Assembly: GCA_905479095.1 (NCBI GenBank)
Contig: CAJQLD010000052.1
Location: 1 to 44,462 of the forward strand
Length of the DNA stretch: 44,462 nucleotides
Direction: 5' to 3'
Origin: an uncultured Flavobacteriaceae bacterium
GTDB lineage: Bacteria; Bacteroidota; Bacteroidia; Flavobacteriales; Flavobacteriaceae
Shown: in pieces, positions 1 through 6,765 of the stretch
Layout: every line of letters begins with the position of its first letter
How positions within the stretch are numbered: the first letter of the stretch is position 1
Notes under the pieces: generated by a model
What the model was told of the DNA's origin: nothing
The model's database searches: none
Seen by the model: only the letters and a program-made list of their open reading frames with translations
Program-made: the position numbers and the translations under genes

Positions 1-52
1 GTTATCCCGAAATATATAGCCGTTAACACAAGCTTTTGTTGGGATATAACTA

Positions 53-67
53 GTTGTGCAACATACT
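53..67. repeat. Left arm of 15-bp inverted repeat bounding the first gene cassette
   Basis: The reverse complement of this stretch matches 2452-2466 at 14 of 15 positions; the shared core is GTTGCACAAC. The two arms lie just outside the first start codon and directly after the last stop codon of the three-gene cassette. Positions 1-50 also hold an interrupted GTTAT-CCC / GGGATATAAC pairing with an inner AACA-TGTT pairing, so the left flank can fold. The meaning (cassette boundary, recombination site or chance) is inferred. Confidence 0.5.
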
Positions 68-78
68 GAACCAACATT

Positions 79-603
79 ATGAATGATAGGAAAATAATAT
101 TTGTCGGAGGAATTCACGCAGTTGGAAAAGGAACTGTTTGCGAAAAATTAAAACAAAAATTCAATTTTGAACACTTATCGGCAAGTCAAGTTCTTAAATG
201 GAATGAGATGAGTGATTTAAAGAATAAAAAGGTTCAGGATTTCGAGACAACACAAGATAGATTACTAAACAATTTAGATAAAATAATAGAGCCAAATAAG
301 ACGTATTTACTTGACGGTCATTTTACACTATTAAACTCAAACGGAGAGCCTGAAAAAATTGATGAATCTACATTTGTTGGAATCCAACCAAAATCAATAA
401 TTTTACTAACCTGCGAACCTAAAGTAATCTTTGAAAGATTAAAGAAAAGAGACAACTCGACTTACAAGTTAGATGTTCTTGAAAAAATGCAATTAATGGA
501 AATCGAACACGCCAAATACATTTCACAAAAATTAGATATACCCTTATTTACAGTTATCGACGGAGACGCAACTTCAATTTTTGAATATTTAGAAACATTA
601 TGA
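79..603 (+). CDS. P-loop kinase-like NTPase (adenylate-kinase-like AAA family)
   Basis: A 174-residue cytoplasmic protein with a P-loop at residues 10-19 (GGIHAVGKGT), the form found in adenylate-kinase-like nucleoside kinases. The short YLLDGHF strand near residue 77 resembles a Walker-B/substrate region, and an ERLKKRDN helix near 119-126 resembles the LID arginines of this fold. Length fits a single-domain kinase or phosphotransferase. It overlaps the next gene by ATGA at 600-603, so the two are probably translationally coupled. Substrate is unknown; in such cassettes this fold could phosphorylate a nucleotide or act as an NTP-binding partner. The NTPase assignment is firm from the motif, the role is not. 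Confidence 0.75.
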   Translation: MNDRKIIFVGGIHAVGKGTVCEKLKQKFNFEHLSASQVLKWNEMSDLKNKKVQDFETTQDRLLNNLDKIIEPNKTYLLDGHFTLLNSNGEPEKIDESTFVGIQPKSIILLTCEPKVIFERLKKRDNSTYKLDVLEKMQLMEIEHAKYISQKLDIPLFTVIDGDATSIFEYLETL

Positions 604-2102
604 GAATACTTATTGACACTAACATAATAATTCATCGTGAGGCAAATCGTGTTTTCAACGAAGATATAGGGCTACTTTTCAATTGGCTTGATAAACTAAA
701 ATTTGATAAATGCGTTCATCCACTTTCAATTGAAGAAATTTCTGGTTATCAAGATGAAGATGTAGTTAAAACTATGAAAATTAAGATTGCCAACTACAAT
801 CTATTGAAAACGGAATCAGCCGATGACCAATTAATAACGCAAATTCGCCAATCAGATAAATCACGTAACGATTTCATAGACACGAGTATATTAAATGAGG
901 TATATAATAATCGTGTTGACTTTCTAATAACCGAAGACAGAGGAATTCATAGAAAAGCTAACTTTTTAGGTTGTTCAGAAAAGGTTTTCAAAATCGATGC
1001 TTTTTTAGAGAAATGTATTGCAGAAAATCCTGAATTAAAAAATTATCAAGTATTAGCAGTAAAGAAAGAATACTTTGGGAACATCAATCTCAATGATGTA
1101 TTCTTTGATTCATTCAAACAAGACTACGTCGAGTTTGGAAAATGGTTCAATAAAAAAGCTGATAACATTTCGTATGTATGTGTAACAGATGGAGATGTAA
1201 AAGCATTCTTATATTTAAAACAGGAAGATACCAATGAAGTTTACAATGACATAGAACCGTCATTTCCTCAAAAGAAAAGGCTAAAGATCGGAACTTTCAA
1301 AGTTACATCAACTGGGTACAAATTAGGAGAAAGATTTCTGAAAGTAATTTTTGATAATGCACTACAATATGATGTAGAAGAAATCTATGTAACTATTTTC
1401 AATAAAAGGGATGAACAATTAAGACTTATTTATTTACTCGAAGATTGGGGATTTAAACATTGGGGAACCAAAACAACCGACAACGGTATTGAGCAAGTTT
1501 TTGTTAGAGAATGTAAACCAGCACCTAACTTGCAACAACCAAAACTAACATTTCCAGCTGTATCAAAAAATACAACCAAATGGATTGTTCCGATATATCC
1601 ACAATACCATACTGAACTATTTCCCGATTCAATTCTTAATAATGAATCACCACAAGATTTTACTGAAAATGAGCCTTATCGAAATGCAATTAAAAAGGTC
1701 TATATCTCACGTTCTTACAATAGAAATTTAAACGGTGGAGATTTGTTGCTTTTCTATAGAACAGGTGGTCATTACGCTGGAGTTATCTCAACTATTGGAG
1801 TTGTAGAAAATGTCGTAACCAATATTCGAGATGAAAATCACTTTATCGAACTCTGTCGAAAGAGAAGTGTCTTTGATGATGCAGGATTAAAAGAATTTTG
1901 GAATTACAGAAAAAACAATAGGCCTTTTATCGTTAATTTTTTATACATTGACTCATTCCCAATGCCAAAAGTTAACCTAAAGAGATTGAGGGAATTAAAT
2001 ATTATACAAGATGCACCACGAGGTTTTGAACAAATAAGTGATGCGAAATTTGAACAAATATTAAAAGAAGCAAGAGCTAATGAAAGTTATATTATCGATT
2101 AA
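600..2102 (+). CDS. PIN-domain / GNAT acetyltransferase / PUA-like fusion protein
   Basis: A 500-residue protein with at least three parts. Residues 1-125 look like a PIN ribonuclease: MRILIDTNI supplies D6, E45/E46 follows, then D94 and D113 in ITEDRGI, giving the usual acidic quartet. Residues about 165-310 resemble a GNAT acyltransferase, with an acetyl-CoA-loop-like stretch TGYKLGERFL and a C-terminal EDWGFKHWG typical of the GNAT beta6-beta7 region. Residues about 330-490 resemble a PUA/EVE-like nucleic-acid-binding fold (TKWIVPIYP, then GGDLLLFYRTGGHYAGV). It overlaps the upstream kinase-like gene by 4 nt and the downstream ASCH gene by 23 nt. A combined nuclease, acyltransferase and RNA-binding architecture suggests RNA processing, toxin-like activity or phage defence, but no function is established here. 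Confidence 0.7.
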   Translation: MRILIDTNIIIHREANRVFNEDIGLLFNWLDKLKFDKCVHPLSIEEISGYQDEDVVKTMKIKIANYNLLKTESADDQLITQIRQSDKSRNDFIDTSILNEVYNNRVDFLITEDRGIHRKANFLGCSEKVFKIDAFLEKCIAENPELKNYQVLAVKKEYFGNINLNDVFFDSFKQDYVEFGKWFNKKADNISYVCVTDGDVKAFLYLKQEDTNEVYNDIEPSFPQKKRLKIGTFKVTSTGYKLGERFLKVIFDNALQYDVEEIYVTIFNKRDEQLRLIYLLEDWGFKHWGTKTTDNGIEQVFVRECKPAPNLQQPKLTFPAVSKNTTKWIVPIYPQYHTELFPDSILNNESPQDFTENEPYRNAIKKVYISRSYNRNLNGGDLLLFYRTGGHYAGVISTIGVVENVVTNIRDENHFIELCRKRSVFDDAGLKEFWNYRKNNRPFIVNFLYIDSFPMPKVNLKRLRELNIIQDAPRGFEQISDAKFEQILKEARANESYIID

Positions 2103-2451
2103 ACCTGAATTTGCAAACAAGATTTTTAATGGAACGAAAAAGTTTGAATTTCGACGAACCTTGTTTAAAAACAAAGAAATTAAAATGATTATTGTTTATG
2201 CATCTGCACCAATAAGTAAGGTAATAGGCGAATTTGAAATTGATAGAATTTTCCACGAAGAATTAGAATTACTGTGGAATCAAACTTCTAAATTTTCTGG
2301 AATTACTGAAGATTATTATATGCAATATTTTAATGGTAAAGAAAATGGCTATGCAATAGAAGTTAAAAATCCGAAAAAATATAAAACAGAACTCTGCATA
2401 AAGGAAAGTTTCGGTTTGCATCCACCACAGTCATTTGCTTACTTGAGATAA
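2080..2451 (+). CDS. ASCH-domain (PUA-like) protein
   Basis: A 123-residue single-domain protein. The N-terminus SIKPEFANKIFNGTKKFEFRR and the later VIGEFEIDRIF and ENGYAIEV segments match the ASCH/PUA-like family, whose members bind RNA or modified nucleosides; E. coli YqfB of this superfamily hydrolyses N4-acetylcytidine. It begins inside the previous gene (23-nt overlap), so it is likely coupled to it. An ASCH protein beside a GNAT domain invites the idea of acylation and deacylation of the same RNA, but that is speculation. The start at 2080 places the conserved beta-strand at the very N-terminus, as is usual for the family. Confidence 0.75.
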   Translation: MKVILSIKPEFANKIFNGTKKFEFRRTLFKNKEIKMIIVYASAPISKVIGEFEIDRIFHEELELLWNQTSKFSGITEDYYMQYFNGKENGYAIEVKNPKKYKTELCIKESFGLHPPQSFAYLR

Positions 2452-2466
2452 AGTACGTTGCACAAC
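2452..2466. repeat. Right arm of 15-bp inverted repeat bounding the first cassette
   Basis: Partner of 53-67 (14/15 match in inverted orientation), beginning directly after the stop codon of the ASCH gene. Its last bases run into the 25-bp repeat at 2463-2487. Confidence 0.5.
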
Positions 2467-2487
2467 AAAGAACTGAGCTAAAAAACA
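2463..2487 (+). repeat. 25-bp direct repeat, copy 1
   Basis: Identical to 6502-6526; it contains AACTGAGCTAAAAAAC. Each copy sits just after a gene end (ASCH protein here, the 156-residue orphan there), and similar REP-like DNA lies to its right in both places. This suggests a recurring boundary sequence of accessory cassettes or the scar of a duplication. Confidence 0.75.
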
Positions 2488-2577
2488 ACTCTTTTCTTGA
2501 TAATTTTTTGACACTAGTATGCCAGGCATAATTTTATAATTAAGCGTTTTTGGTTCATTATTTTTAGGTTTTACTTA

Positions 2578-2811
2578 CTACTTAACCTCTAATACAGATA
2601 CAAAAGTTGGATCATAGGGGTGTCCTGATTTTGCAATTGCAAAACACTGTTTTAGCAGCTTATTAGAAACGGCTATTAAGGCTAATTTCTTGCTCTTTCC
2701 TTTATTTGTAATTCTTTGGTAAAGATCGCTGCAACCCTTATTGTGTTTGCAACCAGCTGCGCAAAGTCTCTGACTTTGAGCCACGTATTTATTCTTTTTT
2801 GATATTGCCAC
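2578..2811 (-). pseudogene. IS110-family transposase remnant (C-terminal fragment)
   Basis: The 77-residue reading frame ends with KKLALIAVSNKLLKQ followed by FAIAKSGHPYDPTFVS, the characteristic tail of IS110/IS116/IS902 transposases (Transposase_20 domain). An intact protein is over 300 residues, so the RuvC-like DEDD catalytic N-terminal part is missing. Reading on past 2811 on the same strand gives REP-like DNA rather than transposase sequence. It is therefore a dead fragment, probably left by deletion. The apparent ATG at 2811 is not a meaningful start. Confidence 0.8.
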
Positions 2812-2817
2812 TACTAG

Positions 2818-2847
2818 CCCCTGCTAGCGCAAGCATCCTGCTCGTGC
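2818..2847. repeat. REP-like palindromic element, left copy
   Basis: This stretch (GCTAGCGCAAGCATC, then CTGCTCGTGC) is matched in inverted orientation at 2987-3015 with one mismatch and one inserted base. Each copy is itself partly palindromic (GCNNGCA / TGCTCGTGC). The gene-free stretch 2812-3176 holds this pair and the start of the 87-bp repeat. Such paired palindromes resemble REP/BIME-type repeats; the assignment is by form only. Confidence 0.6.
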
Positions 2848-2986
2848 CCAGCTAGACAAAGAAGACAGAAAAATAAGATTATGAGTAAAAATATAAATTT
2901 CATAACGAGGCAGGAGCATCCTTTATAAGTTTTTTTCACGACTTAGTAATTTGTTTTGTTGAGTTCATGCATCCGCTTGTTGAAAA

Positions 2987-3015
2987 GCACGAGCAGGATG
3001 CTCGCGCTAGCGGGG
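2987..3015. repeat. REP-like palindromic element, right inverted copy
   Basis: Inverted partner of 2818-2847, 139 nt away; core GCACGAGCAGGATGC then TCGCGCTAGCGGGG. The DNA between the two copies has no recognisable gene. Confidence 0.6.
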
Positions 3016-3033
3016 AAATGCCTAAAAATTATT

Positions 3034-3120
3034 CTGTTAAAATCACGTAACTCTTTGGATGTATGTGATTTTTTTATACTTTTAACTCAGATGAAGACCC
3101 CCAGTCGAAATCTTCATAAG
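3034..3120 (+). repeat. 87-bp direct repeat, copy 1 (upstream of higBA)
   Basis: Aligns without gaps to 3973-4059, with about 74-75 of 87 bases identical by eye. Both copies carry the same two hairpins: one with arms AAATCACGTA and TAYGTGATTT followed by a T-run, and one with arms TGAAGA and TCTTCA. In the first hairpin the base difference changes a G-C pair to G-U, so pairing is kept. The two copies bracket the toxin-antitoxin genes. Confidence 0.8.
3040..3075 (+). terminator. Terminator-like hairpin with T-run (in repeat copy 1)
   Basis: Arms at 3040-3049 and 3062-3071 pair over 10 positions (one G-U), with a 12-nt loop, and the 3' arm runs into seven T residues. This fits an intrinsic terminator reading rightward, insulating the higBA module from upstream transcription. 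Confidence 0.55.
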
Positions 3121-3181
3121 TGACTAAACGAACACTAAGACATTAGTTAACTTCCTGTTTTTAAGATCAAACTTTAATGAT

Positions 3182-3206
3182 AAAAGTTATCGTTTTGGTA
3201 ACTTTT
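3182..3206. promoter_or_regulatory. Candidate HigA operator (inverted repeat)
   Basis: AAAAGTTA and TAACTTTT form a perfect 8-bp inverted repeat with a 9-bp spacer, 28 bp upstream of the proposed GTG start of the toxin gene. HigA antitoxins autoregulate by binding palindromes at this position, so this is a natural operator candidate. No clear Bacteroidota -33/-7 pair could be placed with confidence. Confidence 0.4.
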
Positions 3207-3233
3207 TTATATATTTACATAAAATTACGTGTC

Positions 3234-3527
3234 GTGAAAATATTTTCCAGAGGAACTTTACGAAATTTTTGGATGAAGCATAGCGATTGTGAACTTCAAT
3301 TAAAAACTTGGTACAGAGAAACGGAACGATCAAAATGGGAATCCATAAACGAACTCAAAATGGAATATCCTAGCGCCAGTATTTTGAAAAAAAATCGCAT
3401 CGTTTTTAATATTAAAGGAAACGATTACAGGCTGATCGTGAAATTTAATTTTGAGTATCAACTTGCATGGATACGATTTATTGGCACACACGCTGAATAT
3501 GATAAAATTAACGCAAACGAAATTTAA
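3234..3527 (+). CDS. higB: HigB-family type II toxin (mRNA interferase)
   Basis: With the GTG start at 3234 the product is 97 residues, the usual HigB length, and begins VKIFSRGTLRNFW as the family does; an upstream ATG at 3177 would add an implausible hydrophobic leader overlapping the candidate operator. Conserved landmarks follow: LKTWYRETERSKW, the YPSASILKKNRIVFNIKGN stretch, DYRLIVKFNF and the C-terminal IRFIGTHAEYDKI with the catalytic-region histidine. HigB toxins are RelE-fold, ribosome-dependent endoribonucleases. The toxin gene precedes the antitoxin by 1 nt, the typical HigBA order. The pair is enclosed by 87-bp direct repeats. Confidence 0.88.
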   Translation: MKIFSRGTLRNFWMKHSDCELQLKTWYRETERSKWESINELKMEYPSASILKKNRIVFNIKGNDYRLIVKFNFEYQLAWIRFIGTHAEYDKINANEI

Positions 3528-3528
3528 A

Positions 3529-3885
3529 ATGAGAATAAAACCGATTAGAAACGAAATAGACTACCAAAATGCACTTGCGCGTTTGGAACTAATTTTTGAT
3601 GCTAAAAGAGATACCGTAGAAGGCGATGAATTAGAAATCTTAGCAATGGTAATAGACAATTACGAAAACGAAAAATTTCCAATTGAAATGCCAGATCCCA
3701 TTGCTGCAATAAAATTTAGAATGGAACAAATGGGGCTAAAGCAAAAAGACTTAGTAGAAATGGTAGGCTTCAAAAGTAGAGTGAGCGAAATAATGAATAA
3801 AAAACGGAAACTGACTTTGGAAATGATTAGAAAACTAAATACCAATTTACATATTCCAACCGAAATTTTAATTCAAGATTATTAA
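3529..3885 (+). CDS. higA: HigA-family antitoxin (XRE helix-turn-helix)
   Basis: A 118-residue protein starting at the ATG one base after the toxin stop codon; the longer frame from 3451 overlaps the toxin and is not favoured. The N-terminal half (IRNEIDYQNALARLELIFDA) is the toxin-binding part seen in HigA proteins of this type, and residues about 58-112 form an XRE-type helix-turn-helix (GLKQKDLVEMVGFKSRVSEI). It should neutralise the upstream toxin and repress the operon through the inverted repeat at 3182-3206. Confidence 0.88.
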   Translation: MRIKPIRNEIDYQNALARLELIFDAKRDTVEGDELEILAMVIDNYENEKFPIEMPDPIAAIKFRMEQMGLKQKDLVEMVGFKSRVSEIMNKKRKLTLEMIRKLNTNLHIPTEILIQDY

Positions 3886-3972
3886 GCCACTATTGCAATA
3901 AATAAGCGCTTTGGTTTAAGAGCCTAAAATCCGAATTTGCTGCTCATAGGTCTATATCCTTTAATTAACCAA

Positions 3973-4059
3973 CTGTTAAAATCACGTAACTCTTTGGAGA
4001 TACGTGATTTTTTTATATATTTAGATCAGATGAAGACCCCAAGTTTGCATCTTCAAAAG
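3973..4059 (+). repeat. 87-bp direct repeat, copy 2 (downstream of higBA)
   Basis: Second copy of the 3034-3120 repeat. Together the copies flank higBA, 939 bp apart, so recombination between them would delete the whole toxin-antitoxin module. The rest of the gene-free stretch 3886-4279 holds only a perfect palindrome at 4185-4198; a 72-codon open frame here crosses the repeat and is not a credible gene. Confidence 0.8.
3979..4014 (+). terminator. Terminator-like hairpin with T-run (in repeat copy 2)
   Basis: Arms 3979-3988 (AAATCACGTA) and 4001-4010 (TACGTGATTT) pair perfectly with a 12-nt loop and run into a T tract. It lies 90 bp after the higA stop codon and is a good candidate intrinsic terminator for the higBA operon. 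Confidence 0.65.
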
Positions 4060-4184
4060 CAATTTAACCAAAGTGAAGCTATTATTATATTTGAATTATC
4101 TATAAAACTTGGGGAAAGAGTCTCACAATACATGCCGATTTGGGATGTTCTATGACACTCAATACAAAATATAAAGGAAATAAA

Positions 4185-4198
4185 TACCACTAGTGGTA
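4185..4198. promoter_or_regulatory. Perfect 14-bp palindrome upstream of the multicopper oxidase
   Basis: TACCACTAGTGGTA is a perfect palindrome 81 bp upstream of the oxidase start codon. Position and symmetry fit an operator for a dimeric regulator, perhaps metal-responsive, but no regulator is encoded nearby and no family assignment is possible from the sequence. Confidence 0.35.
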
Positions 4199-4279
4199 GC
4201 CAATTGATACACAGACTCACGCTATTATCGTTACAGTCAAAAGTGATACTGCATTATTTAAAATAACATAAAAAAAAAT

Positions 4280-5695
4280 ATGAATAAATTATTTTTTGCA
4301 TTGATGCTTTTTAGCATTATATCTTGTAACGAAAAAGCTAAACAAGACACAAATAAGTTGATGATTCCTGAACTTATTGATAGTAGAGCTTTTAACAGAG
4401 ATATTCAATTAACCCTTCAAAATGGACAGCACGAGTTTTATCCAAATATAAAAAGCAATACAAAGGGCTTTAATGGCCACTATTTAGGCCCTACCATTCG
4501 ATTCTATAAAAATGAAAGCACCCGTATTCGTTTTACCAATAAAATAGGTGAATCTACTACTGTTCACGGTCACGGACTACACGTTGAAGGAAAAGTGGAT
4601 GGGGGACCACACAATAAAATTCTACCCAATCAAACTTGGGATATTATATTACCTATCAAACAAGAAGCTTCTACCAATTGGTATCACCCTCATTTAATGG
4701 GAAAAACAGCCGAACACGTCCACGCTGGATTGGCAGGATTATATATTATAGAAGATGATAATTCATTGAAATTGCCACTGCCTAAAACCTATGGAGTCGA
4801 TGACATTCCTCTGGTAATTCAAGATCGTGATTTTACCAATGGTAAAATGGTGGATTATTCGATTACTGAAGAAGAAAATATGCAGGGGAAACGAGAAGGA
4901 ACTTTAATCGTAAATGGCACTGTAAGTCCTTATGTAAAAGTACCGAAAGGGTGGCTGCGATTACGATTGCTTAATGGCTCTAATGCTCGAATTTATGACT
5001 TTCATTTAAAGAGTAAACAACCCTTTTATAAAATAGCAACCGAAGGTGGTTTCTTAGAAGAACCAATTGCTATTACTAATTTAAAAATGGCTCCAGGAGA
5101 GCGTAATGAAATAATGATAAATATGTCTAATGGGCAAAGCAAAGAATTAATGGCAACCTTTTTACCTCCCGAGAGACGTATGCTTTCGATTGGGTTAACA
5201 AAAAAAAGAGTGCTTGAAATCCGTGTTGACTCCTCGAAAGTTTCTAATGGGACTTTACCTAATAAACTAAATGCAATTCATACTTGGAAAAAAGAAGAAG
5301 CAACGACAACTAGAATTTTTGAGCTCCTAACCTATTGGAATGATAAGGGTAATGCATATGCTATGGATATCAATGGAAAATCAATGAATATGACGCGTAT
5401 AGATGAGGAAGTTACGAAAGGAGAAATTGAAGTATGGCGAATTAGGGCAGGATCGGGAATGATGGATCATCCATTTCATATGCACGGCACCTCATTTTTA
5501 ATAGTATCACAGAATGGGAAACCTCCAAAACCAGAAGACAAGGGTTGGAAAGATGTTGTTATTGTAAATCATAGATGGACAGAAATTATTGTAAAATTTA
5601 ATTTTGAAGCGACCAAAAAATTTCCATATATGTATCATTGTCATATTCTTGAACACGAAGATTTAGGAATGATGGGACAGTTTACTGTTGAATAA
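4280..5695 (+). CDS. Multicopper oxidase, lipoprotein (CueO/CotA-like)
   Basis: A 471-residue exported lipoprotein: signal peptide with lipobox SIISC (C16). All four copper-binding motifs of a three-domain multicopper oxidase are present: HGHGLH (96-101), WYHPH (134-138) with HVHAG after it, HPFHMHG (397-403), and HCHILEH (453-459) followed by DLGMM, which supplies a type 1 axial methionine. Such enzymes couple four one-electron oxidations to oxygen reduction, often oxidising Cu(I) in the periplasm. There is no methionine-rich insert like that of E. coli CueO and no copper pump beside it, so copper tolerance is plausible but unproven. It stands alone between accessory elements, with a perfect palindrome upstream. 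Confidence 0.88.
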   Translation: MNKLFFALMLFSIISCNEKAKQDTNKLMIPELIDSRAFNRDIQLTLQNGQHEFYPNIKSNTKGFNGHYLGPTIRFYKNESTRIRFTNKIGESTTVHGHGLHVEGKVDGGPHNKILPNQTWDIILPIKQEASTNWYHPHLMGKTAEHVHAGLAGLYIIEDDNSLKLPLPKTYGVDDIPLVIQDRDFTNGKMVDYSITEEENMQGKREGTLIVNGTVSPYVKVPKGWLRLRLLNGSNARIYDFHLKSKQPFYKIATEGGFLEEPIAITNLKMAPGERNEIMINMSNGQSKELMATFLPPERRMLSIGLTKKRVLEIRVDSSKVSNGTLPNKLNAIHTWKKEEATTTRIFELLTYWNDKGNAYAMDINGKSMNMTRIDEEVTKGEIEVWRIRAGSGMMDHPFHMHGTSFLIVSQNGKPPKPEDKGWKDVVIVNHRWTEIIVKFNFEATKKFPYMYHCHILEHEDLGMMGQFTVE

Positions 5696-5978
5696 CTGGC
5701 TACAACACGGTATATAAAAATAGGCGAAACAGTAATAAAATAAAAGGTTTCGGTGCGTATCAAAGTAAATGCTTAACCGAAAGTTCTGTGCTTCTAAATC
5801 GCTTACTTTTCATATACTAAATGAAAGAAATCAGGACGAATTGTAAAAATGTAATACTCTACTACCACCTGATAGCGAAGAAGCTAGGATTTATACTTTT
5901 TGCAGAACATGAAATGTAGAAATACTTCAGAATGTCTGCCCAATTGTAATAGAGAATTTGAAATAAAATAAAAAAATA
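5696..5978. other. Gene-poor intergenic stretch
   Basis: No convincing gene. The longest item of note is a 32-codon frame starting at 5821, too short and without family features. The stretch begins immediately after the oxidase stop with CTGGCTACAACACGG, a type of sequence that looks like accessory-cassette boundary DNA, but I could not match it to another copy in the window. Confidence 0.4.
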
Positions 5979-5997
5979 TAATGGTATGAAACCATTA
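5979..5997 (+). promoter_or_regulatory. Hairpin in the leader of the orphan gene
   Basis: TAATGGT and ACCATTA pair perfectly over 7 bp around a 5-nt loop, 20 nt before the start codon at 6018. It may shape translation or be an operator; no T-run follows, so it is not a terminator. Confidence 0.3.
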
Positions 5998-6017
5998 GAA
6001 ATAATAAACGTAATTCC

Positions 6018-6488
6018 ATGGAAAAATTCAAAAAAAGAGCGGTCAAATACTTAGATATAATCAAATTTGGCGATTGGAAATTCAAATTGTATAGCATGAA
6101 ATACAATGAATTAAGAGTTACTCCAGAAATAGAAAATGTAATAAAAGCGATTTTACCAGAATGGATAAAGGAAAAATCTCAAATAAATAATTTTCCTAAT
6201 TATAAAATGGGTACTGTAATTATTCATGAAGCAAAGGATAGTATTTTAGTTGTCGTAAATTGGTGGGTTTACGAAAATGTTATTCAAAATCATGTTTATA
6301 CTTCTAAATATGAGAATCCCAATAAGTTTGTAGATTTTACGAGTAAGGGATTACGGTTTTGCGTTTGGGAGATGAACATCTTGTGGCATGAGAGAAATTT
6401 GTGGGTGGAACATGTCTTAAAGAAATCAGACAACCCCGATTGGGATTCTTATTTAAACCATTACTACAAATCGGAGTATGCAGATTAA
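6018..6488 (+). CDS. Hypothetical protein, 156 residues, tryptophan-rich
   Basis: Not recognised. The product is soluble, without signal peptide or membrane segment, and rich in tryptophan and tyrosine. Distinct segments are NWWVYENVIQNH in the middle and EMNILWHERNLWVEHVL near residues 117-133, the latter suggesting an amphipathic helix. The last part (DNPDWDSYLNHYY) is compact and aromatic. The gene is isolated, preceded by a small hairpin and followed 13 nt downstream by the second copy of the 25-bp repeat, so it behaves like a single-gene accessory cassette. Codon use looks native, so the frame is probably a real gene. Confidence 0.6.
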   Translation: MEKFKKRAVKYLDIIKFGDWKFKLYSMKYNELRVTPEIENVIKAILPEWIKEKSQINNFPNYKMGTVIIHEAKDSILVVVNWWVYENVIQNHVYTSKYENPNKFVDFTSKGLRFCVWEMNILWHERNLWVEHVLKKSDNPDWDSYLNHYYKSEYAD

Positions 6489-6501
6489 AAAACACTGCCA
6501 T

Positions 6502-6526
6502 CAACAAAGAACTGAGCTAAAAAACA
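6502..6526 (+). repeat. 25-bp direct repeat, copy 2
   Basis: Identical to 2463-2487. It follows the orphan gene as copy 1 follows the ASCH gene, and both copies are followed on the right by TTTTTTGATATT and REP-like DNA. Copy 2 lacks the IS110 remnant present after copy 1. Confidence 0.75.
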
Positions 6527-6580
6527 CTGCTACTAAAAGCCTCTTATTTTGAAACACTTATGTTTTTTTTGATATTCTCG

Positions 6581-6608
6581 CTACTAACGCGAGCATCTTT
6601 TGCTCGTG
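6581..6608. repeat. Diverged REP-like element
   Basis: ACGCGAGCATCTTTTGCTCGTG is a hairpin (CGCGAGCA / TGCTCGTG, 7 of 8 pairs) related to the palindromes at 2818-2847 and 2987-3015, and is preceded by the same CTACTA context. A second weaker piece at about 6699-6720 (GCGTGACGCCAGCGAGGG) resembles the right copy of the first pair. The gene-free interval 6527-6765 is thus a worn second version of 2487-3020 without the transposase fragment. Confidence 0.5.
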
Positions 6609-6765
6609 ACTACCATATAGAAAACAGTCAAAAAAATGAATCAAAAACACCATACGATACTAAATTGTTTGAATTTAGTGAACGGCATACACCAAAAGCG
6701 TGACGCCAGCGAGGGAATACAGTAGTTGACCACAAGCAAGAGTCCTTTAAAGTTGGAGCGGATAG

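Noticed and set aside
1-62. Integron attC-like site at the left edge
   Set aside because: The DNA can fold (GTTAT-CCC with GGGATATAAC), but no pair of RYYYAAC and GTTRRRY core sites is properly placed and no integrase is in the window.
2578-3015. Intact IS110 element with bridge RNA
   Set aside because: Only the last 77 codons of the transposase remain and no matching element ends could be identified, so a functional element or RNA cannot be claimed.
3937-4155. 72-codon open frame after higA
   Set aside because: It runs through the 87-bp repeat and its terminator hairpin and has no family features.
5821-5919. Possible 32-residue small protein
   Set aside because: No start context, no conserved feature and a composition like surrounding non-coding DNA.
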